Source of the DNA: Oscillospiraceae bacterium
GTDB lineage: Bacteria > Bacillota_A > Clostridia > Oscillospirales > Oscillospiraceae
Assembly (NCBI GenBank): GCA_017549325.1
Contig: JAFYVA010000106.1
Location: 1 to 30,367 of the forward strand
Reading direction: 5' to 3'
Length of the DNA: 30,367 nt
Of this stretch, positions 7,381-14,787 are shown one piece after another. Each line of letters begins with the position of its first letter. Position 1 is the stretch's first letter. The notes below the pieces were generated by a model, which had not been told where the DNA came from, ran no database searches, and worked only from the letters and a program-made list of their open reading frames with translations. The position numbers and the translations under genes are program-made.

Positions 7381-8280
7381 ATGAAGAAATACATTTCTGT
7401 TGTACTATGCGTAGCGATGATCGTAGCGCTGTTGAGCGTATTCGTAACGGCGGCAACCATCGATAGTGTTGAATTTACCCTTACTCCTCCCACTGTCGGC
7501 AATCCCTTGGAAACAACGAATTTCAATAGCAATGAGATCATCTCATTGGGATTCCTCGATTACGAAAAGCTTGAGGGCTTAAAAGGAAAAACTACTTTTG
7601 TAGATGTTACTACATTTATAGAGCAAAACAAAATTTCTATCGATGAGGCAGAAAACGGAAAACGGTATATTGCGGTATTCTCTGTATTCCTCACTGAAGG
7701 AGACCGGTTCTCCAACGCTCCTCAGTTAAAAGAAACATCAGATCTCGCTTGCGAATGTTTAGCTGTTGATAGCAGTTGCCTCTATGCCTATGTTGTCTTC
7801 ACGCCTACCGCTTCTCTGCCTTCGTCGAAATCTCATGATGTCACAGTTGACTATGTCGAAGGAGAGAAAGCCACTCCCATTTATAGCGTCGATATTACTT
7901 GGGGTTCCATGGAGTTTACCTATACTGCCGCATCCGAAGGAACCTGGAACCCTGCAACACATCAGTTTGATAATGCCGTTCCCAGACAGTGGAGTCATGC
8001 AAATGATGCCAATAAGATCACAGTTACGAACCACTCCAATGCACCGATTACAGCGGAGTTCGCTTTCACCCCTCACAGCAGTTTTTCCAATCTTTTGAGC
8101 AGCTTTGAAGGCGATTCCCAAACTGCATTAACAGATAATAAACTTACTTTGCACTCTGCTGTCGATAGCGCAGCAAATGCCGCACCATTTGCTGCCGCCT
8201 ATCTTGAGTTGTCAGGTGACATTAACAGTCCTTTAACAGAAAAAACAACATGCGGCACTGTTACTGTAACGATAAAATAA
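7381..8280 (+). CDS. Secreted protein with signal peptide, surface beta-domain, unknown function
   Basis: A 299-residue exported protein. Residues 1-25 are a classic signal peptide: Lys-Lys, a hydrophobic core, and a likely cleavage site after a small-residue stretch (VTAAT). Two extracellular parts follow. Residues about 27-160 are of unknown type. Residues about 165-299 contain a stretch (VDITWGSMEFTY, then GTWNPATHQF, W, and ITVTNHSNAPITAEFAF) of a kind I associate with beta-sandwich surface proteins of gut Firmicutes; this is from memory. There is no LPxTG sorting signal or C-terminal anchor, so release or non-covalent attachment is likely. GAAAGAGAGAG precedes the ATG. AT-rich codon use sets it apart from the flanking genes. 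No clear terminator follows. Confidence 0.8.
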   Translation: MKKYISVVLCVAMIVALLSVFVTAATIDSVEFTLTPPTVGNPLETTNFNSNEIISLGFLDYEKLEGLKGKTTFVDVTTFIEQNKISIDEAENGKRYIAVFSVFLTEGDRFSNAPQLKETSDLACECLAVDSSCLYAYVVFTPTASLPSSKSHDVTVDYVEGEKATPIYSVDITWGSMEFTYTAASEGTWNPATHQFDNAVPRQWSHANDANKITVTNHSNAPITAEFAFTPHSSFSNLLSSFEGDSQTALTDNKLTLHSAVDSAANAAPFAAAYLELSGDINSPLTEKTTCGTVTVTIK

Positions 8281-8382
8281 TACAGGTTGTGCAATTAAAC
8301 AGCATAAACAACTAAATTTTTGTCATGTTTACCAAAAAGAAACTTGTTAAAAATTTATCGTTATTTTGCCCAAAAGCAACTG

Positions 8383-8411
8383 TTTACTTTTTAAGAAAAA
8401 TGTGATTTAAT
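8383..8411 (+). promoter_or_regulatory. Possible promoter of the aminotransferase gene
   Basis: -35 TTTACT (8383-8388), a 17-base spacer and -10 TTTAAT (8406-8411), each one or two bases from consensus. It lies in the AT-rich 206-base gap before the aminotransferase. Confidence 0.45.
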
Positions 8412-8427
8412 AATAAAGTAGTTTGGA

Positions 8428-8443
8428 TCATTGTAAACAATGA
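8428..8443. promoter_or_regulatory. Operator-like palindrome TCATTGT-AA-ACAATGA
   Basis: Perfect 7-bp arms around AA, located about 10 bases after the predicted transcription start and 44 bases before the aminotransferase ATG. The position suits a repressor site. I cannot assign a regulator. Confidence 0.4.
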
Positions 8444-8486
8444 CGCACAAGCAGATTTGGTACTTTCTATAAGGAGGATAAAGAAA

Positions 8487-9680
8487 ATGGTACAGTTTGC
8501 AAGTAGAATGAATCTCCTCAAAGGCTCCGAAATTCGCGAGCTGCTGAAGCTGGCAGCCCGTCCCGAGGTGCTTTCTTTTGCCGGCGGTATGCCCGCCCCC
8601 GAGCTCTTCCCCGTTGAAGAGATGATGGAGGCTTCTGTTGCTGTTTTGAAGGAGAATGGTCGTTCCGCCCTGCAGTATTCTTCCACCGAGGGCTTCCCCC
8701 GTCTGCGTCAGCAGATCGCCGATCGTATGCTGGCCAAGAACAATATCAAGACCGATGCCGATCACATTCTGATCACCTCCGGTTCTCAGCAGGGTCTGGA
8801 TTTCTCCGCCCGCGTGTTCCTGAACCCCGGTGATGTGGTGCTGCTGGAGAGTCCCTCCTATCTGGGCGCCGTCAATGCCTTCAAGGCTTGTGAGCCCACT
8901 TTCGTTGAGGTTCCCACCGATAACGGCGGTATGATCATGGAGGAGCTGGAGAAGATCCTGGCCACCACCGAGAATGTCAAGATGATCTATGTCATCCCCG
9001 ATTTCCAGAACCCCACCGGCCGTACCTGGGATCTGGAGCGCCGTCATAAGTTCATGGAGATCGTCAACCGCTATGAGATCCCCGTGGTCGAGGACAACCC
9101 CTACGGTGAGCTGCGCTTTGAGGGCGAGTACATGCCCGCTCTGAAGAGCCTGGATACCAAGGGTCTGGTTATCTTCCTGGGCACCTTCTCCAAGATCCTG
9201 GCTCCCGGCTATCGTCTGGGTTGGGTCTGCGCTGAGGAGGAGATCCTGTCCAAGTACAACTTCATGGAGCAGGCTGCCTCTCTGCAGGCTTCCACCATCG
9301 GTCAGATGGAGACCGCCAAGTGGATCGATATGTTTGATCTGGACGGCCATGTCAACAAGATCCGTGAGGTCTATCGTAAGCGCCGCAATGTCATGATGGA
9401 TACGCTGAAGAAGGAGCTGCCCGAGGGCTGCACCTGCACCGATCCCGATGGCGGTCTGTTTACCTGGGTCGTGCTGCCCGAGTCCTTCAACAGCGTCGAG
9501 AAGATGAAGGATCTGCAGATGAAGTGCCTCGAGAAAAATGTCGCCTTTGTTGCCGGCGGTTCCTTCTTCCCCAACGGCGGCCACGAGAACACCCTGCGTC
9601 TGAACTACTCCTGCATGCCCGAGGAGAAGATCGTCAAGGGTATCACTCTGCTGTGCCAGACCATTAAGGAGAATATGTAA
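8487..9680 (+). CDS. PLP-dependent aminotransferase, class I/II (2-aminoadipate / MocR-type fold)
   Basis: A cytoplasmic, pyridoxal-phosphate-dependent aminotransferase of 397 residues. It resembles 2-aminoadipate and kynurenine-type aminotransferases of the class I/II family. The PLP lysine is Lys236 in GTFSKILAPGYRLGW; Asn175 in PDFQNPTG and Asp203 in DNPYGELRF are the usual cofactor contacts. There is no N-terminal GntR domain, so it is an enzyme and not a MocR regulator. The ATG at 8487 follows AAGGAGG. It lies directly before a P-loop NTPase and a 2-oxoacid:ferredoxin oxidoreductase, so it probably supplies the 2-oxoacid for that enzyme. Codon use is strongly biased (high expression likely). 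The amino acid substrate cannot be read from sequence. Confidence 0.92.
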   Translation: MVQFASRMNLLKGSEIRELLKLAARPEVLSFAGGMPAPELFPVEEMMEASVAVLKENGRSALQYSSTEGFPRLRQQIADRMLAKNNIKTDADHILITSGSQQGLDFSARVFLNPGDVVLLESPSYLGAVNAFKACEPTFVEVPTDNGGMIMEELEKILATTENVKMIYVIPDFQNPTGRTWDLERRHKFMEIVNRYEIPVVEDNPYGELRFEGEYMPALKSLDTKGLVIFLGTFSKILAPGYRLGWVCAEEEILSKYNFMEQAASLQASTIGQMETAKWIDMFDLDGHVNKIREVYRKRRNVMMDTLKKELPEGCTCTDPDGGLFTWVVLPESFNSVEKMKDLQMKCLEKNVAFVAGGSFFPNGGHENTLRLNYSCMPEEKIVKGITLLCQTIKENM

Positions 9681-9685
9681 CCAAT

Positions 9686-10423
9686 ATGAAGCGTGTCAAG
9701 GTTCTCATCGGCAACTACGGAAGCGGTAAAAGCGAACTGGCATTGAACTTTGCGGTTCAGGCGGCTGCCCGCGGCGAAAAAACAGAACTGATCGATCTGG
9801 ATATGGTGAATACATATTTCCGTCTCACCGAGCGCGGTAAGATGGTAGAACAGAAGGAAATCCGTCTGGTCTCCCCTAACTTCGCCTGTTCCGGTATTGA
9901 AACGCTGTCGCTGCCCGCTGAGATCTCCTCTGCCTTTGTACTGGATTGGGACACGGTTATTTTCGATGTCGGCGGTGACGATGTCGGTGCCACAGCACTT
10001 GGTCGTTACCACACCGACTTTATGGAGTTGGAAGAGGGCGCACTGGAAGTGTTGAATGTGGTGAACATTCGCCGCCCCCTCTCCAGCACCGTCGAAAAGA
10101 TCCAGCGTCTGCAAGAGGGTATGCAAGCTCACGCCCGCTTGAAGATCACCGGCATGATCAACAATTCCAATCTGGCCACGATGACCGGACCGGATGATCT
10201 TTGGGACGGTTACGAGGTGCTCCGTGAGGTATCGAAAGTCACCGGTATTCCTGTGGCGTACACCACCGGAAAACAGGAGTTCCTTGATGCATTTCTTGCC
10301 CGTAAGCCTGACATGGAATATGTAGGCGAGCTGATCCCCATCGACATGTACATGCATCGCGATTGGGACTCCTACATCGCCCACGGGCTCAACACCGTTG
10401 ACCCCCGCAAGGAGATCTATTAA
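9686..10423 (+). CDS. P-loop NTPase of unknown function within the oxidoreductase locus
   Basis: A 245-residue protein with a Walker A motif GNYGSGKS at residues 9-16 and a Walker-B-like DVGGDDVG at 94-101, in the style of the MinD/ParA/CobQ superfamily. LIDLDMVNTYFR (35-46) sits where such proteins bind nucleotide or partner. There is no transmembrane segment and no DNA-binding motif. It begins 5 bases after the aminotransferase stop, and the nearest ribosome site (AAGGAG) lies within that gene, so the two are likely cotranscribed. Its position between the aminotransferase and the ferredoxin oxidoreductase suggests a role in cofactor or cluster loading or in regulating that enzyme; this is inference only. 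Confidence 0.85.
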   Translation: MKRVKVLIGNYGSGKSELALNFAVQAAARGEKTELIDLDMVNTYFRLTERGKMVEQKEIRLVSPNFACSGIETLSLPAEISSAFVLDWDTVIFDVGGDDVGATALGRYHTDFMELEEGALEVLNVVNIRRPLSSTVEKIQRLQEGMQAHARLKITGMINNSNLATMTGPDDLWDGYEVLREVSKVTGIPVAYTTGKQEFLDAFLARKPDMEYVGELIPIDMYMHRDWDSYIAHGLNTVDPRKEIY

Positions 10424-10500
10424 TGTGCTTTCCCCCTTTGGGGATGCAATATAACAAGAGCAATTAAACGGAAATAAAAAAGAAGAAATTAGGAAATGAG

Positions 10501-10719
10501 GTGTCTGATTTGGTTAGAGTAACAATCAATGAGGAAGTGTGCAAAGGTTGCGGTCTTTGTATCAGAGCTTGTCCCAAGAAGATCATCGAGCTTTCCAAGA
10601 CCAAGATCAATGCAAAGGGTTACCGCCCTGCTGAGGTCACCGACATGGAGGCCTGCATCGGCTGTACTTCCTGCGCTCGCACTTGCCCTGATGTAGCGAT
10701 CTACATCGAAAAAGACTAA
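10501..10719 (+). CDS. 2-oxoacid:ferredoxin oxidoreductase, delta subunit (2x[4Fe-4S] ferredoxin)
   Basis: A 72-residue ferredoxin-like subunit with two complete cluster motifs: Cys14, 17, 20, 24 and Cys52, 55, 58, 62. It passes electrons from the TPP-bound intermediate to external ferredoxin. The start is uncertain. GTG 10501 has AGGA 6 bases upstream, while TTG 10510 has GAGGTG 6 bases upstream (overlapping the GTG) and would give a protein beginning at the VRVT segment. Both are close to the conserved start of the family. It is the first of four genes (delta, alpha, beta, gamma) with very short spacing. The 77 bases before it hold only a short hairpin (10431-10444) and no strong promoter. 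Confidence 0.93.
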   Translation: MSDLVRVTINEEVCKGCGLCIRACPKKIIELSKTKINAKGYRPAEVTDMEACIGCTSCARTCPDVAIYIEKD

Positions 10720-10734
10720 GGAGGAGGAAACAAC

Positions 10735-11814
10735 ATGGCTTTGACTCTTATGAAGGGTAGCGAAGCTATCGCCGAGGCCGCCATTCGTGCCGGTGCGCGC
10801 TTTTTCTTCGGTTACCCCATCACTCCCCAGACGGAGATTCCCGAATACATGGCTGCCCGTATGCCCGAGGTCGGCGGATGCTTCCTGCAGGCTGAGAGCG
10901 AGGTTGCCGCTATCAACATGGTCTACGGCGCTGCCGGTACCGGTGCCCGTGTCGTGACCTCTTCTTCCAGCCCCGGCGTGTCCCTGAAGCAGGAAGGTAT
11001 TTCCTACTGCGCAGGCGCCCAGGTTCCCTGCCTCATCATCAACGTGATGCGCGGCGGCCCCGGCCTTGGTAACATCCAGGCCTCTCAGGGCGACTATTTC
11101 CAGGCTGTCAAGGGCGGCGGTAACGGTGACTATCACCTGCTGACCTACGCTCCCGCTTCCGTGCAGGAGGCCATTGACATGATGATGTTCGCTTTCGATA
11201 AGGCTGAGAAGTATCGTATCCCCGTGCTGTTCCTGGCTGACGGTATCATCGCGCAGATGATGGAGCCCGTGGAGCTGCCCGAGATGATCGACTACAAGGT
11301 CGATCCCGAGAAGAAGCCCTGGGCCTGCACCGGTTGGAAGGCCGGCGACGATCCCAAGAAGCGCGGCGTTATCAACTCCATCTATATCGATACCGAGAGC
11401 CTGACCGTTCATAACAATGAGCTGCAGGCCTGCTACAAAGAGGTCGTCGAGAACGAGCAGATGTGGGAAGAGTACAACTGCGAGGGTGCTGAGTATATCA
11501 TCACCGCCTTTGGTACTGTGGCTCGTATCGCCAAGAGCGCCATTGCTCAGCTGAAGGAAAAGGGCATCAATGTGGGTCTGGTTCGCCCCATCACCCTGTG
11601 GCCCTTCCCCTATGATGCAATGAAGAAGGTCATTGACCAGCCTTCCGTAAAGGCCGTGCTGGATGTGGAGCTGAACGAGGGCCAGATGCTTCAGGATGTG
11701 AAGCTGGCGGTCAACGGCAGCAAGGATGTTGACTTCTTCGGTCACTGCGGTAGCTTGATGCCCACTACCGATGAGATCGTCAACAAGATTCTCAGCATGA
11801 AGGAGGGTAAATAA
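10735..11814 (+). CDS. vorB: 2-oxoacid:ferredoxin oxidoreductase, alpha subunit (VorB/KorA type)
   Basis: A 359-residue alpha subunit of a four-subunit 2-oxoacid:ferredoxin oxidoreductase, which turns a 2-oxoacid plus CoA into acyl-CoA, CO2 and reduced ferredoxin. The family motif G-Y-P-I-T-P (FFGYPITPQTEIPE, near residue 25) and the AESEVAAINMVYGAAGTGARV pyrimidine-binding segment are intact. The length fits the compact VOR/KOR type rather than the fused pyruvate enzyme. AAGGAGGAGG precedes the ATG by a few bases. The substrate may be a branched-chain 2-oxoacid or 2-oxoglutarate; the symbol follows common naming for this subunit and is not proof of substrate. Strong codon bias suggests high expression. 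Confidence 0.93.
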   Translation: MALTLMKGSEAIAEAAIRAGARFFFGYPITPQTEIPEYMAARMPEVGGCFLQAESEVAAINMVYGAAGTGARVVTSSSSPGVSLKQEGISYCAGAQVPCLIINVMRGGPGLGNIQASQGDYFQAVKGGGNGDYHLLTYAPASVQEAIDMMMFAFDKAEKYRIPVLFLADGIIAQMMEPVELPEMIDYKVDPEKKPWACTGWKAGDDPKKRGVINSIYIDTESLTVHNNELQACYKEVVENEQMWEEYNCEGAEYIITAFGTVARIAKSAIAQLKEKGINVGLVRPITLWPFPYDAMKKVIDQPSVKAVLDVELNEGQMLQDVKLAVNGSKDVDFFGHCGSLMPTTDEIVNKILSMKEGK

Positions 11815-11815
11815 G

Positions 11816-12562
11816 ATGGCAGTTCTGTTCGAAAAAACCAAGCTTTTGACCGATAAGCAGTTCCATTACTGCCCCGGTTGCCACCATGGTATCATCCATC
11901 GTCTGGTGGCTGAGGTTCTGGATGAGATGAACCTGCAGGGCAAGGTCATCGGTGTTGCCCCCGTCGGCTGCTCCGTCTTTGCCTACGATTACTTCAACTG
12001 CGACATGTACGAGGCTGCTCACGGCCGTGCACCCGCTGTTGCCACCGGTATCAAGCGCGCTGTTGGTAATGACACCATGGTCTTTACCTATCAGGGCGAC
12101 GGCGACCTGGCTTCCATTGGTACCGCCGAGATCGTTCACGCTGCACACCGCGGCGAGAAGATCGTCACCATCTTCGTCAACAATGCCATTTACGGCATGA
12201 CCGGCGGCCAGATGGCTCCCACCACCCTGATTGGCCAGAAGGCTTCTACCTGCCCCACCGGCCGCAGCGAGGAGTGGTCCGGTATGCCCATCAAGGTTTC
12301 TGAGATGCTCTCTCAGATCCCCAGCTCTTACTACATTGAGCGCGTGGCAGTCAACAACACCGCCAATATTGCCAAGGCCAAGAAGGCTATTGCTAAGGCA
12401 TTCCGTTACCAGATGGAAGGCAAGGGCTTCTGCATGATCGAAGTGCTGTCCACCTGCCCCACCAACTGGGGTCTGTCTCCTGTTGAGGCTGTGGAGTGGC
12501 TGGAGAAGAACATGATTCCCTACTATCCTCTGGGTGTTTACAAAGACAAGGAGGCCGAATAA
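11816..12562 (+). CDS. 2-oxoacid:ferredoxin oxidoreductase, beta subunit (TPP-binding)
   Basis: A 248-residue catalytic subunit that binds thiamine pyrophosphate and magnesium. The TPP motif is seen as GDGD at residues 94-97, with the following NNAIYGMTGGQ at about 122-132. Cys residues of the cluster-binding type occur in HYCPGCHHG (19-22) and VGCSVFAYD (52). It begins one base after the alpha-subunit stop, so the two are surely cotranscribed and probably translationally coupled. Its AGGAGG ribosome site lies in the end of the alpha gene. Full length. Confidence 0.94.
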   Translation: MAVLFEKTKLLTDKQFHYCPGCHHGIIHRLVAEVLDEMNLQGKVIGVAPVGCSVFAYDYFNCDMYEAAHGRAPAVATGIKRAVGNDTMVFTYQGDGDLASIGTAEIVHAAHRGEKIVTIFVNNAIYGMTGGQMAPTTLIGQKASTCPTGRSEEWSGMPIKVSEMLSQIPSSYYIERVAVNNTANIAKAKKAIAKAFRYQMEGKGFCMIEVLSTCPTNWGLSPVEAVEWLEKNMIPYYPLGVYKDKEAE

Positions 12563-12563
12563 T

Positions 12564-13097
12564 ATGGAAAAATCCTTCATCTTTGCTGGCTTCGGCGGTC
12601 AGGGTATGCTTCTGATCGGTAAGTTTATGGCCATGTCCTGCATGCTGGACGGTAAGCATGTCTCCTGGCTCCCCTCCTACGGCCCCGAGATGCGCGGCGG
12701 TACGGCAAACTGCTCCGTTATCGTCTCTGATGATCCCGTCGCCTCTCCCCTGGTGGATATGGCCGATGTGGTGGTTGCTATGAACCGTCCCTCTCTGGAT
12801 AAGTTTGAATCCTGTGTCAAGCCCGGTGGTGTGCTGGTGATCAACAGCAGCATTATCGATCGCAAGGCTGAGCGCGATGATATCCAGGTCGTCTACTGCG
12901 ACGCCAACGGTATTGCTGATGCTGTGGGCAACCCCAAGGGTGCCAACGTGGCCATTCTGGGTGCCGTCATGGGTAAGGTGGATGTCACCTCCGTGGAGAG
13001 CATGTCCGAGGCTATCCGCATTGAGCTGGGTGAGAAGAAGCTCCGCTTCCTCGAGGGCAACATGAAGGCTCTTGAGGCTGGTATGGCTGCTGTGTAA
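12564..13097 (+). CDS. 2-oxoacid:ferredoxin oxidoreductase, gamma subunit
   Basis: A 177-residue gamma subunit with the family start G-F-G-G-Q-G-M (residues 9-15) and the conserved SYGPEMRGGTANC block (about 38-50). In the complex it forms the CoA-binding and acyl-transfer part. The ATG at 12564 is one base after the beta-subunit stop, with AAGGAGG inside the end of the beta gene. An in-frame start at 12534 would overlap the beta gene further and lacks such a site. It is the last gene of the block and is followed by a good terminator. Confidence 0.93.
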   Translation: MEKSFIFAGFGGQGMLLIGKFMAMSCMLDGKHVSWLPSYGPEMRGGTANCSVIVSDDPVASPLVDMADVVVAMNRPSLDKFESCVKPGGVLVINSSIIDRKAERDDIQVVYCDANGIADAVGNPKGANVAILGAVMGKVDVTSVESMSEAIRIELGEKKLRFLEGNMKALEAGMAAV

Positions 13098-13133
13098 TCA
13101 TCTAAAAGGCGAAAACTATACATAGTATTTATC

Positions 13134-13172
13134 GATTTTCGGCATCTGTTTCAGGTGCCGAAAATCTTTTTT
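13134..13172 (+). terminator. Intrinsic terminator of the oxidoreductase operon
   Basis: A 13-pair stem with one G-U pair (GATTTTCGGCATC, 13134-13146, with 13154-13166), a 7-base loop, and TTTTTT following. Confidence 0.9.
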
Positions 13173-13210
13173 ATAGCATTATAATTCTACTTTGCAGAAA
13201 TTATACAAAA

Positions 13211-13237
13211 ACAATGTTTCATTAATCGAAACATTGT
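13211..13237. promoter_or_regulatory. Operator-like inverted repeat upstream of the XRE regulator
   Basis: ACAATGTTTC (13211-13220) and GAAACATTGT (13228-13237) are perfect 10-bp arms around a 7-base spacer. The right arm ends one base before the -35 box of the regulator promoter. A binding site for the regulator itself is the simplest reading. Confidence 0.65.
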
Positions 13238-13238
13238 G

Positions 13239-13267
13239 TTGACTTTTCACAACGTGTTTGTTATGAT
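13239..13267 (+). promoter_or_regulatory. Sigma-A promoter of the XRE regulator
   Basis: -35 TTGACT (13239-13244), a 17-base spacer, and -10 TATGAT (13262-13267). A second short inverted repeat, TTGTG (13234-13238) with CACAA (13248-13252), straddles the -35 box. Confidence 0.8.
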
Positions 13268-13314
13268 AGTAACATAGAATCCGCTTCAAACTGTTCTCAA
13301 AGGAGGCGTTTACT

Positions 13315-14043
13315 CTGGGCTCATTTTCTAATTTTGTCGGTCATCGCATCAAGAAGTATCGAAAAAGCCGCGGTTATACCATCGAACAATTTTCTGCAAT
13401 TATCAACAAGAGTAAAGCCACGCTCTCCAAATATGAGAATGGTGCCATCACCATTGATGTTGAGACGTTGTACGAGATTTCAAAGGCGTTGGATATCGAC
13501 TTAAAGTATTTTGTCGACTATCAGCCTCCCTCTTTCCATGACGAGCCGGCCCTTCATAAAAATGCCTATTTTCGGAACACTCTGGCATATATGTACTATT
13601 ATGACGGCCGCATTCGACAGATGGTGCGCTCGTTGCTGCGTTTCTCCCCTTCCCTTGACAACACTGCCATCGAGGTAACTTTGTACCTTGGTGTATCCTC
13701 CTTTGATGAGCCGGATCGTTGCCAGCATCTGTTTACCGGTGAGATGAAGTCCTATGACACCATTACCCATATGGTGCTGAATAACCAGATCAACGATGCC
13801 GAGAAGATGTATATTTGCATGCTCAATCCCATGCAGAACCGCGCTCCCGCCATCGGCCTTCTTTCCGGTATCGGCAGCACGCCTTTCTTCGCTCCCATCG
13901 CACTGAAGGCACTGATCTCCAATGAGCCTCTGGACGAAAACGATCGTTTACTCAGCACTGTGAAGCTGGATAAGGATGATTATCATCTGTTGCGCTACTA
14001 TAACATGATGGTTATCAACCGCCCTCCCAACCTGTTTTTGTAA
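13315..14043 (+). CDS. XRE-family transcriptional regulator with apparent CTG start
   Basis: A 242-residue regulator. Residues about 8-64 form a helix-turn-helix domain of the Cro/CI type (RIKKYRKSRGYTIEQFS, then SKATLSKYENG, then LYEISKALDID). The C-terminal 175 residues are helical, resemble nothing I know, and may sense a signal or mediate dimers. No ATG, GTG or TTG exists in frame between the ribosome site and the helix-turn-helix. CTG 13315 sits exactly 8 bases after AAAGGAGG and restores the whole domain, whereas the next usual start (TTG 13468) would remove most of it. A strong promoter and a 10-bp inverted repeat lie upstream, suggesting autoregulation. A bidirectional terminator follows. 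The target genes are unknown. Confidence 0.85.
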   Translation: MGSFSNFVGHRIKKYRKSRGYTIEQFSAIINKSKATLSKYENGAITIDVETLYEISKALDIDLKYFVDYQPPSFHDEPALHKNAYFRNTLAYMYYYDGRIRQMVRSLLRFSPSLDNTAIEVTLYLGVSSFDEPDRCQHLFTGEMKSYDTITHMVLNNQINDAEKMYICMLNPMQNRAPAIGLLSGIGSTPFFAPIALKALISNEPLDENDRLLSTVKLDKDDYHLLRYYNMMVINRPPNLFL

Positions 14044-14047
14044 CATG

Positions 14048-14081
14048 AAAAGCGCTGTAAGAGTACACTTACAGCGCTTTT
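14048..14081. terminator. Bidirectional terminator between the XRE regulator and sigE
   Basis: A 14-bp perfect stem (AAAAGCGCTGTAAG, 14048-14061, with 14068-14081), a 6-base loop, and T-runs on both strands. It sits between convergent genes. Confidence 0.9.
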
Positions 14082-14082
14082 A

Positions 14083-14787
14083 TTATGACATCTTTGTGAT
14101 TTCCCTACGCAATCGCAGGATAATGCGTTTCTCAAGACGAGATATATAACTCTGCGATATTCCCATCCTGTCGGCAACTTCTTTTTGTGTCATCTCCTGC
14201 CGTCCATCAAGGCCAAAGCGCAGAGAAATAATATCTTTCTCTCTTGGCGATAACTTATTGACCGCATTGTACAGGATTTGGCGATCTGCCGCCTCTTCAA
14301 TGGGGCGCATGACCACATCGTCATCTGTCCCCATCACATCACTGAGCAGCAGTTCTTTCCCGTCCCAATCGGTATTCAGCGGCTCATCAAAGCTGACCTC
14401 TGTGCGCTCGCGGCTGTTTTTCCGCAAATACATCAGGATCTCGTTTTCAATACAGCGGCTGGCATAAGTGGCCAGCTTAATGTTTTTGTCCATTCGGAAT
14501 GTATTCACCGCTTTGATTAATCCAATGGTGCCGATGGAAATCAGATCTTCAATGTTGATCCCTGTATTGTCAAAGCGTTTCGCAATATACACCACCAGAC
14601 GAAGGTTGCGCTCTATCAAAACGCTGCGAACACTTTCGTCTCCTGATGCCATCCGCTCTAATAAATCGGCCTCCTCTTCGCGGGGCAATGGCGGCGGGAG
14701 TGTATCGCTGCCGCCTATGTAAAAGATTCTATCCGGCGCGATCCACCGCAGTAAGCGATTGATCCATGTCCTGATCCGTTGCAGCAT
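14083..14787 (-). CDS. sigE: RNA polymerase sporulation sigma factor SigE (pro-sigma-E)
   Basis: The mother-cell-specific early sporulation sigma factor, made as an inactive membrane-linked precursor and cut by SpoIIGA. About 234 residues from ATG 14787, chosen because it gives the family's short pro-sequence and has GGAGAGG just upstream; an upstream in-frame start (14853) would add 22 residues with no family support. The [13 protein letters not shown] region marks the cleavage zone. Region 2 ([23 protein letters not shown] and [13 protein letters not shown]) and region 4 ([24 protein letters not shown]) are nearly identical to known SigE. It overlaps the end of spoIIGA by 59 bases. A terminator follows at once, so sigG, often next in related genomes, is not in this operon. 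Confidence 0.97.
   Translation of the reverse strand: MLQRIRTWINRLLRWIAPDRIFYIGGSDTLPPPLPREEEADLLERMASGDESVRSVLIERNLRLVVYIAKRFDNTGINIEDLISIGTIGLIKAVNTFRMDKNIKLATYASRCIENEILMYLRKNSRERTEVSFDEPLNTDWDGKELLLSDVMGTDDDVVMRPIEEAADRQILYNAVNKLSPREKDIISLRFGLDGRQEMTQKEVADRMGISQSYISRLEKRIILRLRREITKMS

Noticed and set aside
8391..9584. A 397-codon open frame on the minus strand opposite the aminotransferase
   Set aside because: The aminotransferase motifs on the plus strand are complete; the minus frame is low-complexity and His/Gly/Leu-rich.
10431..10444. Hairpin TCCCC-CTTT-GGGGA before the oxidoreductase delta gene
   Set aside because: A 5-bp stem with no T-run; not enough for a terminator or attenuator.
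10489..11841. A 450-codon open frame on the minus strand opposite the oxidoreductase delta and alpha genes
   Set aside because: Shadow of highly biased codons in real genes; no supporting start or family.
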